Assembly (NCBI GenBank): GCA_029861865.1
Contig: JAOTYL010000006.1
Span: 124,001 to 188,000, forward strand
Origin: Myxococcales bacterium
GTDB taxonomy: Bacteria > Myxococcota_A > Polyangia > Polyangiales > Houyiibacteriaceae
Direction of reading: 5' to 3'
DNA length: 64,000 nt
Shown here: piece after piece, positions 49,974 to 58,108 of the stretch
Layout of the letters: the number at the start of each line of letters is the position of its first letter
How positions within the stretch are numbered: position 1 is the first letter of the stretch
Position numbers and translations under genes: made by a program
Notes under the pieces: generated by a model
Told to the model about the DNA's origin: nothing
The model's input: only the letters and a program-made list of their open reading frames with translations
Database searches by the model: none

Positions 49974-52900
49974 ATGCTGGTGGGTGCCTTGTTGTTGGGG
50001 TTTCCTGCCTCCACTGCCGCTCATTCGGCAGATGCCGTGGGCGGTGGTTTCGCCGATTCTGGGGTTCTCGGGGCCTATTACGCCAACACCGAGCTCGAGG
50101 GCGCGCCGGCGTTTACGCGGCGTGATGTTCGGATCGATTTCGATTGGGGCGACACGCTGCCCGTCGGGGGTTCGTCGGCGGAGCCCTTTCGATCATTTCC
50201 AACCGATCGGTTTTCGGTGCGTTGGACCGGTCGCATTCTGGCGCGGTTTGGTGAGCCGTACACGTTCGTGGGCGAGGCCGACGATGGGATTCGCATCAAG
50301 CTGAAAAAGCCCGACGACTCCGAGTGGACAATCCTTGTCGACCGTTGGAGCGAACCGGGAGCGTTCGAGTCGATACCGGCTCAGCTGGTAGCGGGGCAGC
50401 CCTACGACATCGAGGTCGAGTACCGCGAAACCAAAGGCAACGCCCGTTGCATTGTGTCGTGGCAGAGCCCGAGCACCCCGCGCGAGGTGATCGATCCCGT
50501 CACTCAGCAGGCGCTCAATGCGGCGTCGTTCGTCAGCTATATCTGGGCGGACCTGATGAAGACGGCACGCTACGGTGCGCAGCGGGAATCGGTCGACGAT
50601 CATGGCTGGCCCACACGGAACGGGACCGAGCTCATCATGATGGAGATGAGCTCGGAAGACCGTGAGCTCAGCGGAACCTATTTGATACGCTTCAAGGGCC
50701 AGGCCCAACTGCGCCAGGCCTGTTGTGGCAACCCGCCTCTTTTCCGGGCGGGGGGCGCTCAGTTCGAACGTACGCTTCCAGCGGGCGCCGGTTACGATTC
50801 TTCGAGCAATACGACTTCAGCAACCATGAAGGCCCGCGGGTCCCGAACGATGCTGTTCTTCGAGAACGCTTCGCGCGGCGGAGAGAGTCGGCGAGCGGGA
50901 GTCACCCAAATAAAGCTCATGAGGCCGTTGGCGCCCGGCAGCGATCAACATCATGCGTCCGACGAAATCGTGTACCGACCTTTCAAGGCGATCGTGCAAG
51001 ACAACTTCACGGCCGTACGCTGGCTCGAAGGCGCTAACGAGAAGACCGAAAAAGAATGGTCCGGTCGAGCTCTTCCAGGCGACGCCTTCTTTCAAAGCAG
51101 CCTCGGCCAGGAGAATTGGGAGTACCTGGTCATGCTCGCCAACGAGACCGGAGAGGACCTGTACCTCACGACTCCCATTGCAGCCGACGATGCGTACTTC
51201 GAGAAGCTCGCGCTCCTGTTGCGCTACGGGTCCGACGGCAAGGAGCCTTATCGTGAGTCTACGCCGAATCCGATCTATCCTCCCTTGAACCCAAACCTAC
51301 GAGTCTATGTCGAAGTCGGAAACGAGATCTGGAATTGGGTATTCGGCTCTACGAGCCTGGCGCAGAGTCTAGCGGCGGGTGAAGCCGAACGAGATTCGTC
51401 GACCTGGGCGGCAATGAGCTATGACGGAGATGTAGGAGAAGCCAATGGGATCCGTGCCGTTCGCCGTTGGCACGCATTGCGCACCGTGGCCTGTAGCAAT
51501 GCGTTTCGTCGGGTGTGGGGTGACGAGGCGATGGGCCCCCGCGTCCGGATGCTCCTCGAGTACCAGTACGACAACTTTCAGAGAACGGCGAGCTCGTCAC
51601 TGCATTTTCTAGACGAGTACTTCGGCAATCGCACCAAAGCCAATGTGATCGACCCTCACCCGCCGAGCTACTATCTGTGGGGCGCCGGGGGCGCGACATA
51701 CTACGGCCTGGCGAACAAGACCGGGGTCCAGACGCACACGGTCGTCCGCGACCCTAGCTTCGAGGCGCCGGCCATCGCATCCAAGTCGCGGGTGCTCACT
51801 CCGTCGGGCTCGGCATGGGCCTTCAAGGGCACCGCCGGCGTCGTTCGGCCCACCGGAGATGGCCGTATCAAGGAGCTCGACGAGCCCGCGAAGCCGAAAA
51901 GCGGGCGGCAGGCTGCTTTCATCTTGGGCAACGGCTCGATCGCACAACGCATCCGATTTGCCAAGCCGGGAAACTACGCGATCGCGTTCAACGCCGCGGG
52001 GTCCGGGGATGGATGGCCCGGTCATCTGCGCTTCGACATCTACGTCGATGAGGTCAAGGTCAGCCCACGAAGTCAGAGCGACATTCGTATCGCCGAAGAT
52101 AGATGGAATTTGAGGGGGTGGACCCGTGAGATCGACAGCCTTGAGGAGGAGTGGGGTAGTGCTGTGTTTCGCATCGATCGACCGGGTGAACGAACCATTC
52201 GGTTCGTCGGCCGGGGCGGCAAAGACTACGTTTTGCTCGACGACATCCGGATCTCGAGCGCCGATGCGATCCTAGAGAGCGGGTTTGATGCGGGCGAGGC
52301 GGAAGGCCAAGTCGGTGACTCCAACCTCGCCAAGCAGTTCCGGCAGCAGTCCAAGTATGCGCGAACCTTCGGGCTTCAGGTCGTTGCCTATGAAGCCGGC
52401 TGGTCTGTAGGAGGAGACTTCCACCAGATTCCGCTCCAGAACTGGTGCAAGCTCAAAGATGACCGAGCGCGAAAGATCAACGATCGCATGATCGATCTCT
52501 GGGACGAGTCCGGCAGTTTCATGAACGTGTGGGGCGTCTATCGATACTGGCCCAACTACGACCTCGCGCATGCGGCCACCTATCCGATCATGCGGAGCCT
52601 CAACGCCGCTTCACGGAGCCTTCGTCGGGAGGCGACCTATGGTCAGACGTTGCCCGCTACGCTCCGCACCAAGGATGCCGACTGGAAGCATGTTTCCAAG
52701 GGCGCCGGGAACGCGTCGTGGTGGCTTCGCTACTTGCCGTGGGCCGATAAGAGCGGCGGAAGCGAATGGTTCAGCTGGATGTTGATTGCGCCGTCGACTC
52801 GAGAGTACTCGATCCAAGTCCGTGCCGAGGGCGAAGGATCCCTCGTCGTCGAAGTCGATGGAGAAGCGGCGATGCGCTTTGAGCCGGTTAGTCCGCCGCT

Positions 52901-52997
52901 CGCGCCCCTCAGATTGCGCCTAACGAAAGGGGCGCATGCCATCCGGGTGGTCATCACGGGAGATGTCGAGCTTCAAAGCGTCGACATCTCCCCTTGA
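49974..52997 (+). CDS. Secreted PA14-domain, glycosidase-like protein
   Basis: 1007 residues from ATG 49974, giving a signal peptide (LVGALLLGFPASTAAHS); a longer frame reads into the repeat and is rejected. Residues about 25-170 form a PA14 carbohydrate-binding domain (GVLGAYYANTELEG, FRSFPTDRFSVRWTGRI). The middle has a TIM-barrel glycosidase-like core with candidate acid/base E451 (YVEVGNEIWNW) and nucleophile E807 (VVAYEAGWS), as in clan GH-A. C-terminal beta domains (VEVDGEAAM) may bind sugar. The glycan target is unknown. Confidence 0.7.
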   Translation: MLVGALLLGFPASTAAHSADAVGGGFADSGVLGAYYANTELEGAPAFTRRDVRIDFDWGDTLPVGGSSAEPFRSFPTDRFSVRWTGRILARFGEPYTFVGEADDGIRIKLKKPDDSEWTILVDRWSEPGAFESIPAQLVAGQPYDIEVEYRETKGNARCIVSWQSPSTPREVIDPVTQQALNAASFVSYIWADLMKTARYGAQRESVDDHGWPTRNGTELIMMEMSSEDRELSGTYLIRFKGQAQLRQACCGNPPLFRAGGAQFERTLPAGAGYDSSSNTTSATMKARGSRTMLFFENASRGGESRRAGVTQIKLMRPLAPGSDQHHASDEIVYRPFKAIVQDNFTAVRWLEGANEKTEKEWSGRALPGDAFFQSSLGQENWEYLVMLANETGEDLYLTTPIAADDAYFEKLALLLRYGSDGKEPYRESTPNPIYPPLNPNLRVYVEVGNEIWNWVFGSTSLAQSLAAGEAERDSSTWAAMSYDGDVGEANGIRAVRRWHALRTVACSNAFRRVWGDEAMGPRVRMLLEYQYDNFQRTASSSLHFLDEYFGNRTKANVIDPHPPSYYLWGAGGATYYGLANKTGVQTHTVVRDPSFEAPAIASKSRVLTPSGSAWAFKGTAGVVRPTGDGRIKELDEPAKPKSGRQAAFILGNGSIAQRIRFAKPGNYAIAFNAAGSGDGWPGHLRFDIYVDEVKVSPRSQSDIRIAEDRWNLRGWTREIDSLEEEWGSAVFRIDRPGERTIRFVGRGGKDYVLLDDIRISSADAILESGFDAGEAEGQVGDSNLAKQFRQQSKYARTFGLQVVAYEAGWSVGGDFHQIPLQNWCKLKDDRARKINDRMIDLWDESGSFMNVWGVYRYWPNYDLAHAATYPIMRSLNAASRSLRREATYGQTLPATLRTKDADWKHVSKGAGNASWWLRYLPWADKSGGSEWFSWMLIAPSTREYSIQVRAEGEGSLVVEVDGEAAMRFEPVSPPLAPLRLRLTKGAHAIRVVITGDVELQSVDISP

Positions 52998-53035
52998 AGC
53001 GACTGCATCGCCACGGGGTGGGCCCGTCAGAGCGA

Positions 53036-53674
53036 CTACTTGTTGGGCTGCGGCGTCATCCGCAGGTAGGGCCTGAGCTCGCGATGCCCCTTCGGGAACT
53101 TCTTCGCGATCTCATCCGGGTCGGTGATCGAAGGCACAATCACCACTTCGTCGCCATCTTTCCAGTTGCCCGGTGTGGCGACCTGGTGGCTGTCGGTCAG
53201 CTGAAGCCCGTCGAGCACGCGCAAGACCTCGTCGAAATTGCGGCCGGTAGCGGGCGGGTAGGTGATGGTCGCACGAACCTTTTTGTTGGGATCGATGAAG
53301 AAAACCGATCGAACGGTCACCTTTGCGTCAGCCTCCGGGTGGATCATGTCGTAAAGCGTCGCGACTTTTTGGTCCGGGTCGGCGACGATCGGGAAGTTCA
53401 TCCGCACATCCTGCGTTTCTTCGATGTCCTTGATCCACTCTTTGTGTGAGTCGAGCGGATCGACGCTAATCGCGAGTGCCTTGGCGCGGCGTTTTGCGAG
53501 GTTGTTCTTCAGCTTGGCGACGAGGCCAAGCTCGGTCGTGCAGACGGGAGTGAAGTCGGCGGGGTGCGAGAAGAAGATCACCCAGTCGTCACCAGCCCAA
53601 TCGTGAAAGCGAATCCTGCCTTCCGTGGTGTCTGCCTCGAAATCCGGTGCGGTGGTTCCTAGCCTCAGGCTCAT
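53036..53674 (-). CDS. 1-Cys peroxiredoxin (Prx6-type)
   Basis: 212 residues from ATG 53674 (AAGGAG site). Peroxidatic Cys45 in HPADFTPVCTTELG; no resolving Cys is evident. The C-terminal domain (PSITDPDEIAKKFPKG) is the Prx6 extension. It reduces peroxides using a thiol donor such as thioredoxin or glutathione. It starts divergently from the acyl-CoA synthetase at 53780. Confidence 0.93.
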   Translation of the reverse strand: MSLRLGTTAPDFEADTTEGRIRFHDWAGDDWVIFFSHPADFTPVCTTELGLVAKLKNNLAKRRAKALAISVDPLDSHKEWIKDIEETQDVRMNFPIVADPDQKVATLYDMIHPEADAKVTVRSVFFIDPNKKVRATITYPPATGRNFDEVLRVLDGLQLTDSHQVATPGNWKDGDEVVIVPSITDPDEIAKKFPKGHRELRPYLRMTPQPNK

Positions 53675-53779
53675 TGCTTGCTCCTTTGAATTTGGTGGGA
53701 CCCAATAGCAGGCCCCCATTAGTAAGCGGCGTCAAGGGGTATTCGAGACAATCGGGCGACAAGCTGGTATCGAATCCCG

Positions 53780-55246
53780 GTGCTCGAGCTCTTCCCACGA
53801 TTGGTGTCTCCCGGGTCACGTCTCGCACTCGTCGTGGGTGACGAATCGTGGACTTACCAAGAGCTCGCGGGTGCGGCACTTCGTCACGCGAGCGCAATCG
53901 AGGGTTTGGGAGCGGGACCGGGTGACAGGGTCGCCATCTGGGCGCACCCGACCCCCAGCACCGCTGCGGCCATCCTAGGCAACATGAACGCGGGCGCCAT
54001 CACGGTGCTCCTCAGCCCGAAGCTCGGGCCACACGAGCTCGCCCACATCGTGAACGACGCTACCCCTCAACTGGCATTTTCCGATTTCGGCCATCCGACG
54101 CCCCCTGACATTGACGGGATGATCTGTCTTCGGGAGCGCTACGACGCTTCGGCGGGATCGCTACGGTCCCTGGCGGTCGACGACAATCCCGCGCTAATCC
54201 TCTACACGTCGGGCACCACCGGCGCTCCCAAGGGCGCCATCATCACGCGTCGAAACATCGCCGCGAACCTCGACGCCTTGAAAGAGGCATGGGACTGGAC
54301 CGATCGCGATACCGTCGTTCACTCGCTTCCATGGGTTCACGTGCACGGTCTGGTCCTCGGCCTCCTCGGGAGCCTACGAGTGGGGGGTGCGCTCCACCAC
54401 GTGCCGCGCTTTACCCCCAAAGGGATCGCCGCAGCGTTGAGGGACTCGCGTCACGAGCAGACGGTCTTCTTTGCGGTACCAACGATGTACCACCGGCTTG
54501 CGGAAGCAGCAGAGTCCGACGCGGCCCTCGTCGAAGCATTGAGGCGCCCACGGCTGCTCATATCCGGATCCGCGGCTCTTTCTGTGCGCGACCACGAACG
54601 GATCCGTGAGTTGACCGGCCGAGGTGTGCATGAACGCTACGGTCTGACCGAGACCCTCATCAACTGCGGGGTGCCTGCGTCACTCGCGCCGATGCCCGGA
54701 TTCGTGGGTCCTCCGCTGCCCGGCGTCGAGCTCGTCTTGGTAGACGACCAGCGCCGTCGCATCGATGCATGTGACGACGAAACGATGGGGGAGGTCGCGG
54801 TGCGAAGTCCCTCCGTATTTGCGGGATACCTCAATCGGCCTGATGCCACTGCCGAGGTATTGGGCAACGATGGTTGGTTCTACACCGGCGATCTCGCAAC
54901 CCGGGCCCAAGACGGCTCGATTCGGATCCTCGGCCGGCGAAGTACCGACCTGATCAAAACCGGAGGGTATCGCGTGGGGGCCGGTGAGATCGAAGCGTGC
55001 CTGCTGGATCATCCCGCGGTTGCAGAAGTCGCCGTGGTGGGCGCACCCGACGACGATCTCGGGCAACGGATCGTAGCGTTCGTCGTCATTCGGTCTGGCA
55101 GCGAAATTCACGAGGCGAAATCTCTCGTCGACTTCGTCGCGGAGCGTCTTAGCCCGCACAAGAGGCCACGCGATATCCGGTTCGTCGGCCAGTTGCCCCG
55201 GAACGCAATGGGCAAGGTTAAAAAGAAGCAGCTTCTGGGCGTTTAG
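53780..55246 (+). CDS. AMP-binding acyl-CoA synthetase (malonyl-CoA synthetase-like)
   Basis: 488 residues from GTG 53780. P-loop LYTSGTTGAPKGA, the gate/A5 motif ERYGLTETL and C-terminal hinge GRRSTDLIKTGGYRVGAGEIE with the catalytic Lys at PRNAMGKVKKKQL. Size and the LPWVHVHGL motif recall MatB/ACSF3 malonyl-CoA synthetases, which make malonyl-CoA from malonate. The specificity is inferred. The stop is close to the convergent gene end at 55250. Confidence 0.8.
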   Translation: MLELFPRLVSPGSRLALVVGDESWTYQELAGAALRHASAIEGLGAGPGDRVAIWAHPTPSTAAAILGNMNAGAITVLLSPKLGPHELAHIVNDATPQLAFSDFGHPTPPDIDGMICLRERYDASAGSLRSLAVDDNPALILYTSGTTGAPKGAIITRRNIAANLDALKEAWDWTDRDTVVHSLPWVHVHGLVLGLLGSLRVGGALHHVPRFTPKGIAAALRDSRHEQTVFFAVPTMYHRLAEAAESDAALVEALRRPRLLISGSAALSVRDHERIRELTGRGVHERYGLTETLINCGVPASLAPMPGFVGPPLPGVELVLVDDQRRRIDACDDETMGEVAVRSPSVFAGYLNRPDATAEVLGNDGWFYTGDLATRAQDGSIRILGRRSTDLIKTGGYRVGAGEIEACLLDHPAVAEVAVVGAPDDDLGQRIVAFVVIRSGSEIHEAKSLVDFVAERLSPHKRPRDIRFVGQLPRNAMGKVKKKQLLGV

Positions 55247-55249
55247 CCC

Positions 55250-56086
55250 CTAGGCTGTGAGCGATAAGGTCTTGCGGGTTACTCCGCAGGCCAGTGCAAC
55301 CGCATCTCGGTATGCCCGCCACGCTCTTACGGCCTGTGCCATGACTTCGACGACCGCCGTTCGCTCACCGATCGGCACGTGATCGAGCATCGCTTTCCAC
55401 GCTGCTTTTCGATGCTCTCCTTCGACTGCCCGGTGCGCCTTGGTGAGCGCGAGGCATTCCAAGGGGAGACCGTAGTGTTTCACCAGTGGGTGTTCCTCGA
55501 GCGGTGCCGTCGGCCGGGCGGGCGCCAAATCATCGAGCTCATGCCTCTCGTAGGCGGTGCCTTCGATGAAAAGGGTCGCGACCGCGGCCGCAACGGCCCA
55601 TCCTCGAGCGGTGGTCGCATCGTCGAGGAAGCTTCGATATTGGTCTGCCCCGGGCAAGAGCTCGACACGCGCAAAACGCTCCATGTTCATTTTGAGACCG
55701 CGTGGGTACTCGAGGAAGAGCTCTGGATGCGGCTTTCCCGCCACAATCCCGCCTGTCTCTTCTTCGTAGATGTTCTCGGCAAGCTCGCGCCGAACCTCGG
55801 GGACGGGGCACTGTACGTAGGCCCGCCCGACGAGTACCGGAAAGTCGCGGACATACACTTCCCACTCTTGCTCGAGGTGGATGTGGAGTTTGTCTTTGCC
55901 TACGAGGCCCTCAGTGAAGGCTGGCCAAGCCCAGTGTGTCTTTCGCTCCATTTGCTGAAGAAGCGCCTCTTGAAACTCGGAGCGATCCACTGGTTTCAAG
56001 GTAGGCGTTTGAACCTCTGGTGTCGAAAATCGGCCGAAAGCGCAGCGTTTTACGTCGGTTCTCGACGAGCAGGTGCCGGCGCCCAT
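55250..56086 (-). CDS. Iron-containing redox enzyme, haem-oxygenase-like fold
   Basis: 278 residues. Helical protein with paired metal-ligand motifs: LHIHLEQEWEVYV, EEETGGIVAGKPHPELFLEY and AVEGEHRKAAW. These fit the haem-oxygenase-like di-iron (HDO/PqqC/TenA-related) enzymes such as UndA and CADD, which use O2 on small molecules. It lies six bases after speA on the same strand, so arginine decarboxylase and this enzyme are co-transcribed. Its substrate is unknown; a polyamine-related role is inference. Confidence 0.7.
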   Translation of the reverse strand: MGAGTCSSRTDVKRCAFGRFSTPEVQTPTLKPVDRSEFQEALLQQMERKTHWAWPAFTEGLVGKDKLHIHLEQEWEVYVRDFPVLVGRAYVQCPVPEVRRELAENIYEEETGGIVAGKPHPELFLEYPRGLKMNMERFARVELLPGADQYRSFLDDATTARGWAVAAAVATLFIEGTAYERHELDDLAPARPTAPLEEHPLVKHYGLPLECLALTKAHRAVEGEHRKAAWKAMLDHVPIGERTAVVEVMAQAVRAWRAYRDAVALACGVTRKTLSLTA

Positions 56087-56092
56087 TGCAGG

Positions 56093-58009
56093 TTAGGCGT
56101 CGCCTTTGAGATACGTGTAGCCCCGTAAGCTTTCTTCGTAGTGCTGCATGAAGGTCCGGAGCTGCGGAAGAGTCATGCGGCCGTGGTTGAGCGCGCGTTC
56201 TGCCTGTTTGCGTACTCGCTCGACCATCTCGTCGGGGTCGTATTGGAGATAACGCAATACATTGTCGATGGCATCGCCCTTGATGACGTTGGCGACGCTG
56301 TAGCCGTAGTCTTCGACTCGCACGTGAACGGCATTGGTGTCGCCGAATAGATTGTGAAGGTCGCCGAGGATCTCTTGGTACGCCCCGCCGAGGAACATGG
56401 CGAGGAGATAGGGCTCACCTTCACGCACCTGGTGAAGGTCGATACCGCGTTGGACTTCCTCGACATCGATGAAGTGGTCCACGATCCCGTCCGAGTCGCA
56501 GGTCAAATCCGCGAGCCTTGCGCGAACGGTCGGCTCCTCGTCCAGTCGGTGAATGGGCATGAAAGGAAACAGGTGGTCCATGGCCCAGATGTCCGGCGCA
56601 GATTGGAACAGTGAGAAGTTACAGTAGTAGATGGCGCCTAAGAGCTCCTCTACGATGTTGAGCTCCTCGGGAATGTACTTCAGGCGTTGCATGCTCTGGC
56701 TGATCTTCGCGCAGCAGCTCCAAAACAAGTGTTCGGCGCGCGCGAGCTCGCGAATCCCAAGGTAGCCGAACTTGAAAAGGCTCCGGGCTTCTTCGAGGGC
56801 TTGTTGTGCATCGTGCCAGGATTCCTGCACGTTTTTCGGCTGCACCCCTTTCCATGTCTCGTAGAACTCATCGAGGATGCGGTGGTCTTCGGGGCTGGGC
56901 GGTGTCGGGTCTTCGAATCGGACGGAATCGACGCCGAGCGCATCGAAGATCAACACCGACTGATAGGCTGCGATCGAACGGCCGCTTTCGCTGACGATGG
57001 TAGGTGGCTCGACGCTCGCCTTTTCGCAAGCTTCTTGGACTGCGAACACGACATCGTACGCGTATTCCTGAAGGTCGTAGTTCATCGAGCCCCGGAAGTC
57101 GGTTTTCGACCCATCGTAGTCGACAGCGAGCCCACCGCCGACATCGAGGAAACCCATCGTGCAGCCCATCTTCACGAGCTCGACGTAGATCTGAGCGGCT
57201 TCGCGCATCGCATTCTTGACCGGGATTATGCTCGAGACCTGGCTTCCGAGGTGGAAGTGCAGGAGCTTGAGACAGTCGCCCAAGTCTCGCTTTTCGAGCT
57301 CGTCGACGACTTGGACGATCTCCGACATGGTCAGACCAAACTTCGCTCGGTCGCCCGCCGACTCCGCCCAGCGTCCGATCCCCTTGCTGCTGAGCTTGGC
57401 TCGCAAGCCGAGGCAGGGGCGTATGCCCAGCTTTTCGGAAGCTCGAAAGGCGAGGTCCAGCTCTTCGATGCGTTCGAGCACGACCACCACCGTGTTGTCG
57501 AATCGTTGCGCGACCAGCGCGGTCTCTAAATAAGCCAGGTCTTTGTACCCATTGCAGATGATCAAACCGTCTTCGTCGTCCATCGCCGCAAGGGCGATCA
57601 AGAGCTCTGGCTTTGAGCCCGCCTCTAAACCGAAACGCCACGGCTGACCCGATTCGACGATCTCTTCGACGACGTGTCTTTGCTGGTTGACCTTGATCGG
57701 AAAGACGCCTCGATACCGGCCCTTGTACCCATACTCCGCGATTGCACGCTCGAAGCACTGGTTGAGTAGCCGAATCCGGTCTTGAATGATGTTCGGAAAC
57801 CGGATCAGAAGCGGGAGATCAATCCCACGTTCACCAAGCTGTTTGGTAAGGTCATACAGATCGATCGCCTTGTCGACAGTTGGATCGGGACGCACTTCCA
57901 CGTGGCCGCGCTGGTTGATTCGGAAGTAGGGCTCACCCCAGCCCTTGACCTGATAGAGCTTCGCGCTCTTCTTCACGCTCCATTCCCGCGGCTGCCCGTT
58001 ACCGTCCAT
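56093..58009 (-). CDS. speA: Biosynthetic arginine decarboxylase
   Basis: 638 residues, normal for the PLP fold III enzyme. PLP-binding Lys106 in GVFPIKVNQQ, the LLHFHLGSQ motif, GGGLAVDYDGS and the C-terminal SESGRSIAAY region. It makes agmatine from arginine for polyamine synthesis. No speB agmatinase is near. The gene is followed after six bases by a haem-oxygenase-fold enzyme gene. Its start lies 100 bases from the divergent gene at 58109. Confidence 0.94.
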   Translation of the reverse strand: MDGNGQPREWSVKKSAKLYQVKGWGEPYFRINQRGHVEVRPDPTVDKAIDLYDLTKQLGERGIDLPLLIRFPNIIQDRIRLLNQCFERAIAEYGYKGRYRGVFPIKVNQQRHVVEEIVESGQPWRFGLEAGSKPELLIALAAMDDEDGLIICNGYKDLAYLETALVAQRFDNTVVVVLERIEELDLAFRASEKLGIRPCLGLRAKLSSKGIGRWAESAGDRAKFGLTMSEIVQVVDELEKRDLGDCLKLLHFHLGSQVSSIIPVKNAMREAAQIYVELVKMGCTMGFLDVGGGLAVDYDGSKTDFRGSMNYDLQEYAYDVVFAVQEACEKASVEPPTIVSESGRSIAAYQSVLIFDALGVDSVRFEDPTPPSPEDHRILDEFYETWKGVQPKNVQESWHDAQQALEEARSLFKFGYLGIRELARAEHLFWSCCAKISQSMQRLKYIPEELNIVEELLGAIYYCNFSLFQSAPDIWAMDHLFPFMPIHRLDEEPTVRARLADLTCDSDGIVDHFIDVEEVQRGIDLHQVREGEPYLLAMFLGGAYQEILGDLHNLFGDTNAVHVRVEDYGYSVANVIKGDAIDNVLRYLQYDPDEMVERVRKQAERALNHGRMTLPQLRTFMQHYEESLRGYTYLKGDA

Positions 58010-58108
58010 GAGGACCGAGACTTAGCACACCACGACAAGGAGGGGATGGCACCGGCTCCGTTGCTCCACCGCCCTGACCGTGGTAGCCGAACGCGTAGGG
58101 GGAAGCCC

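Noticed and set aside
52994-53449. Plus-strand frame after the glycosidase-like gene
   Set aside because: It lies entirely opposite the peroxiredoxin gene, which has the catalytic Cys motif.
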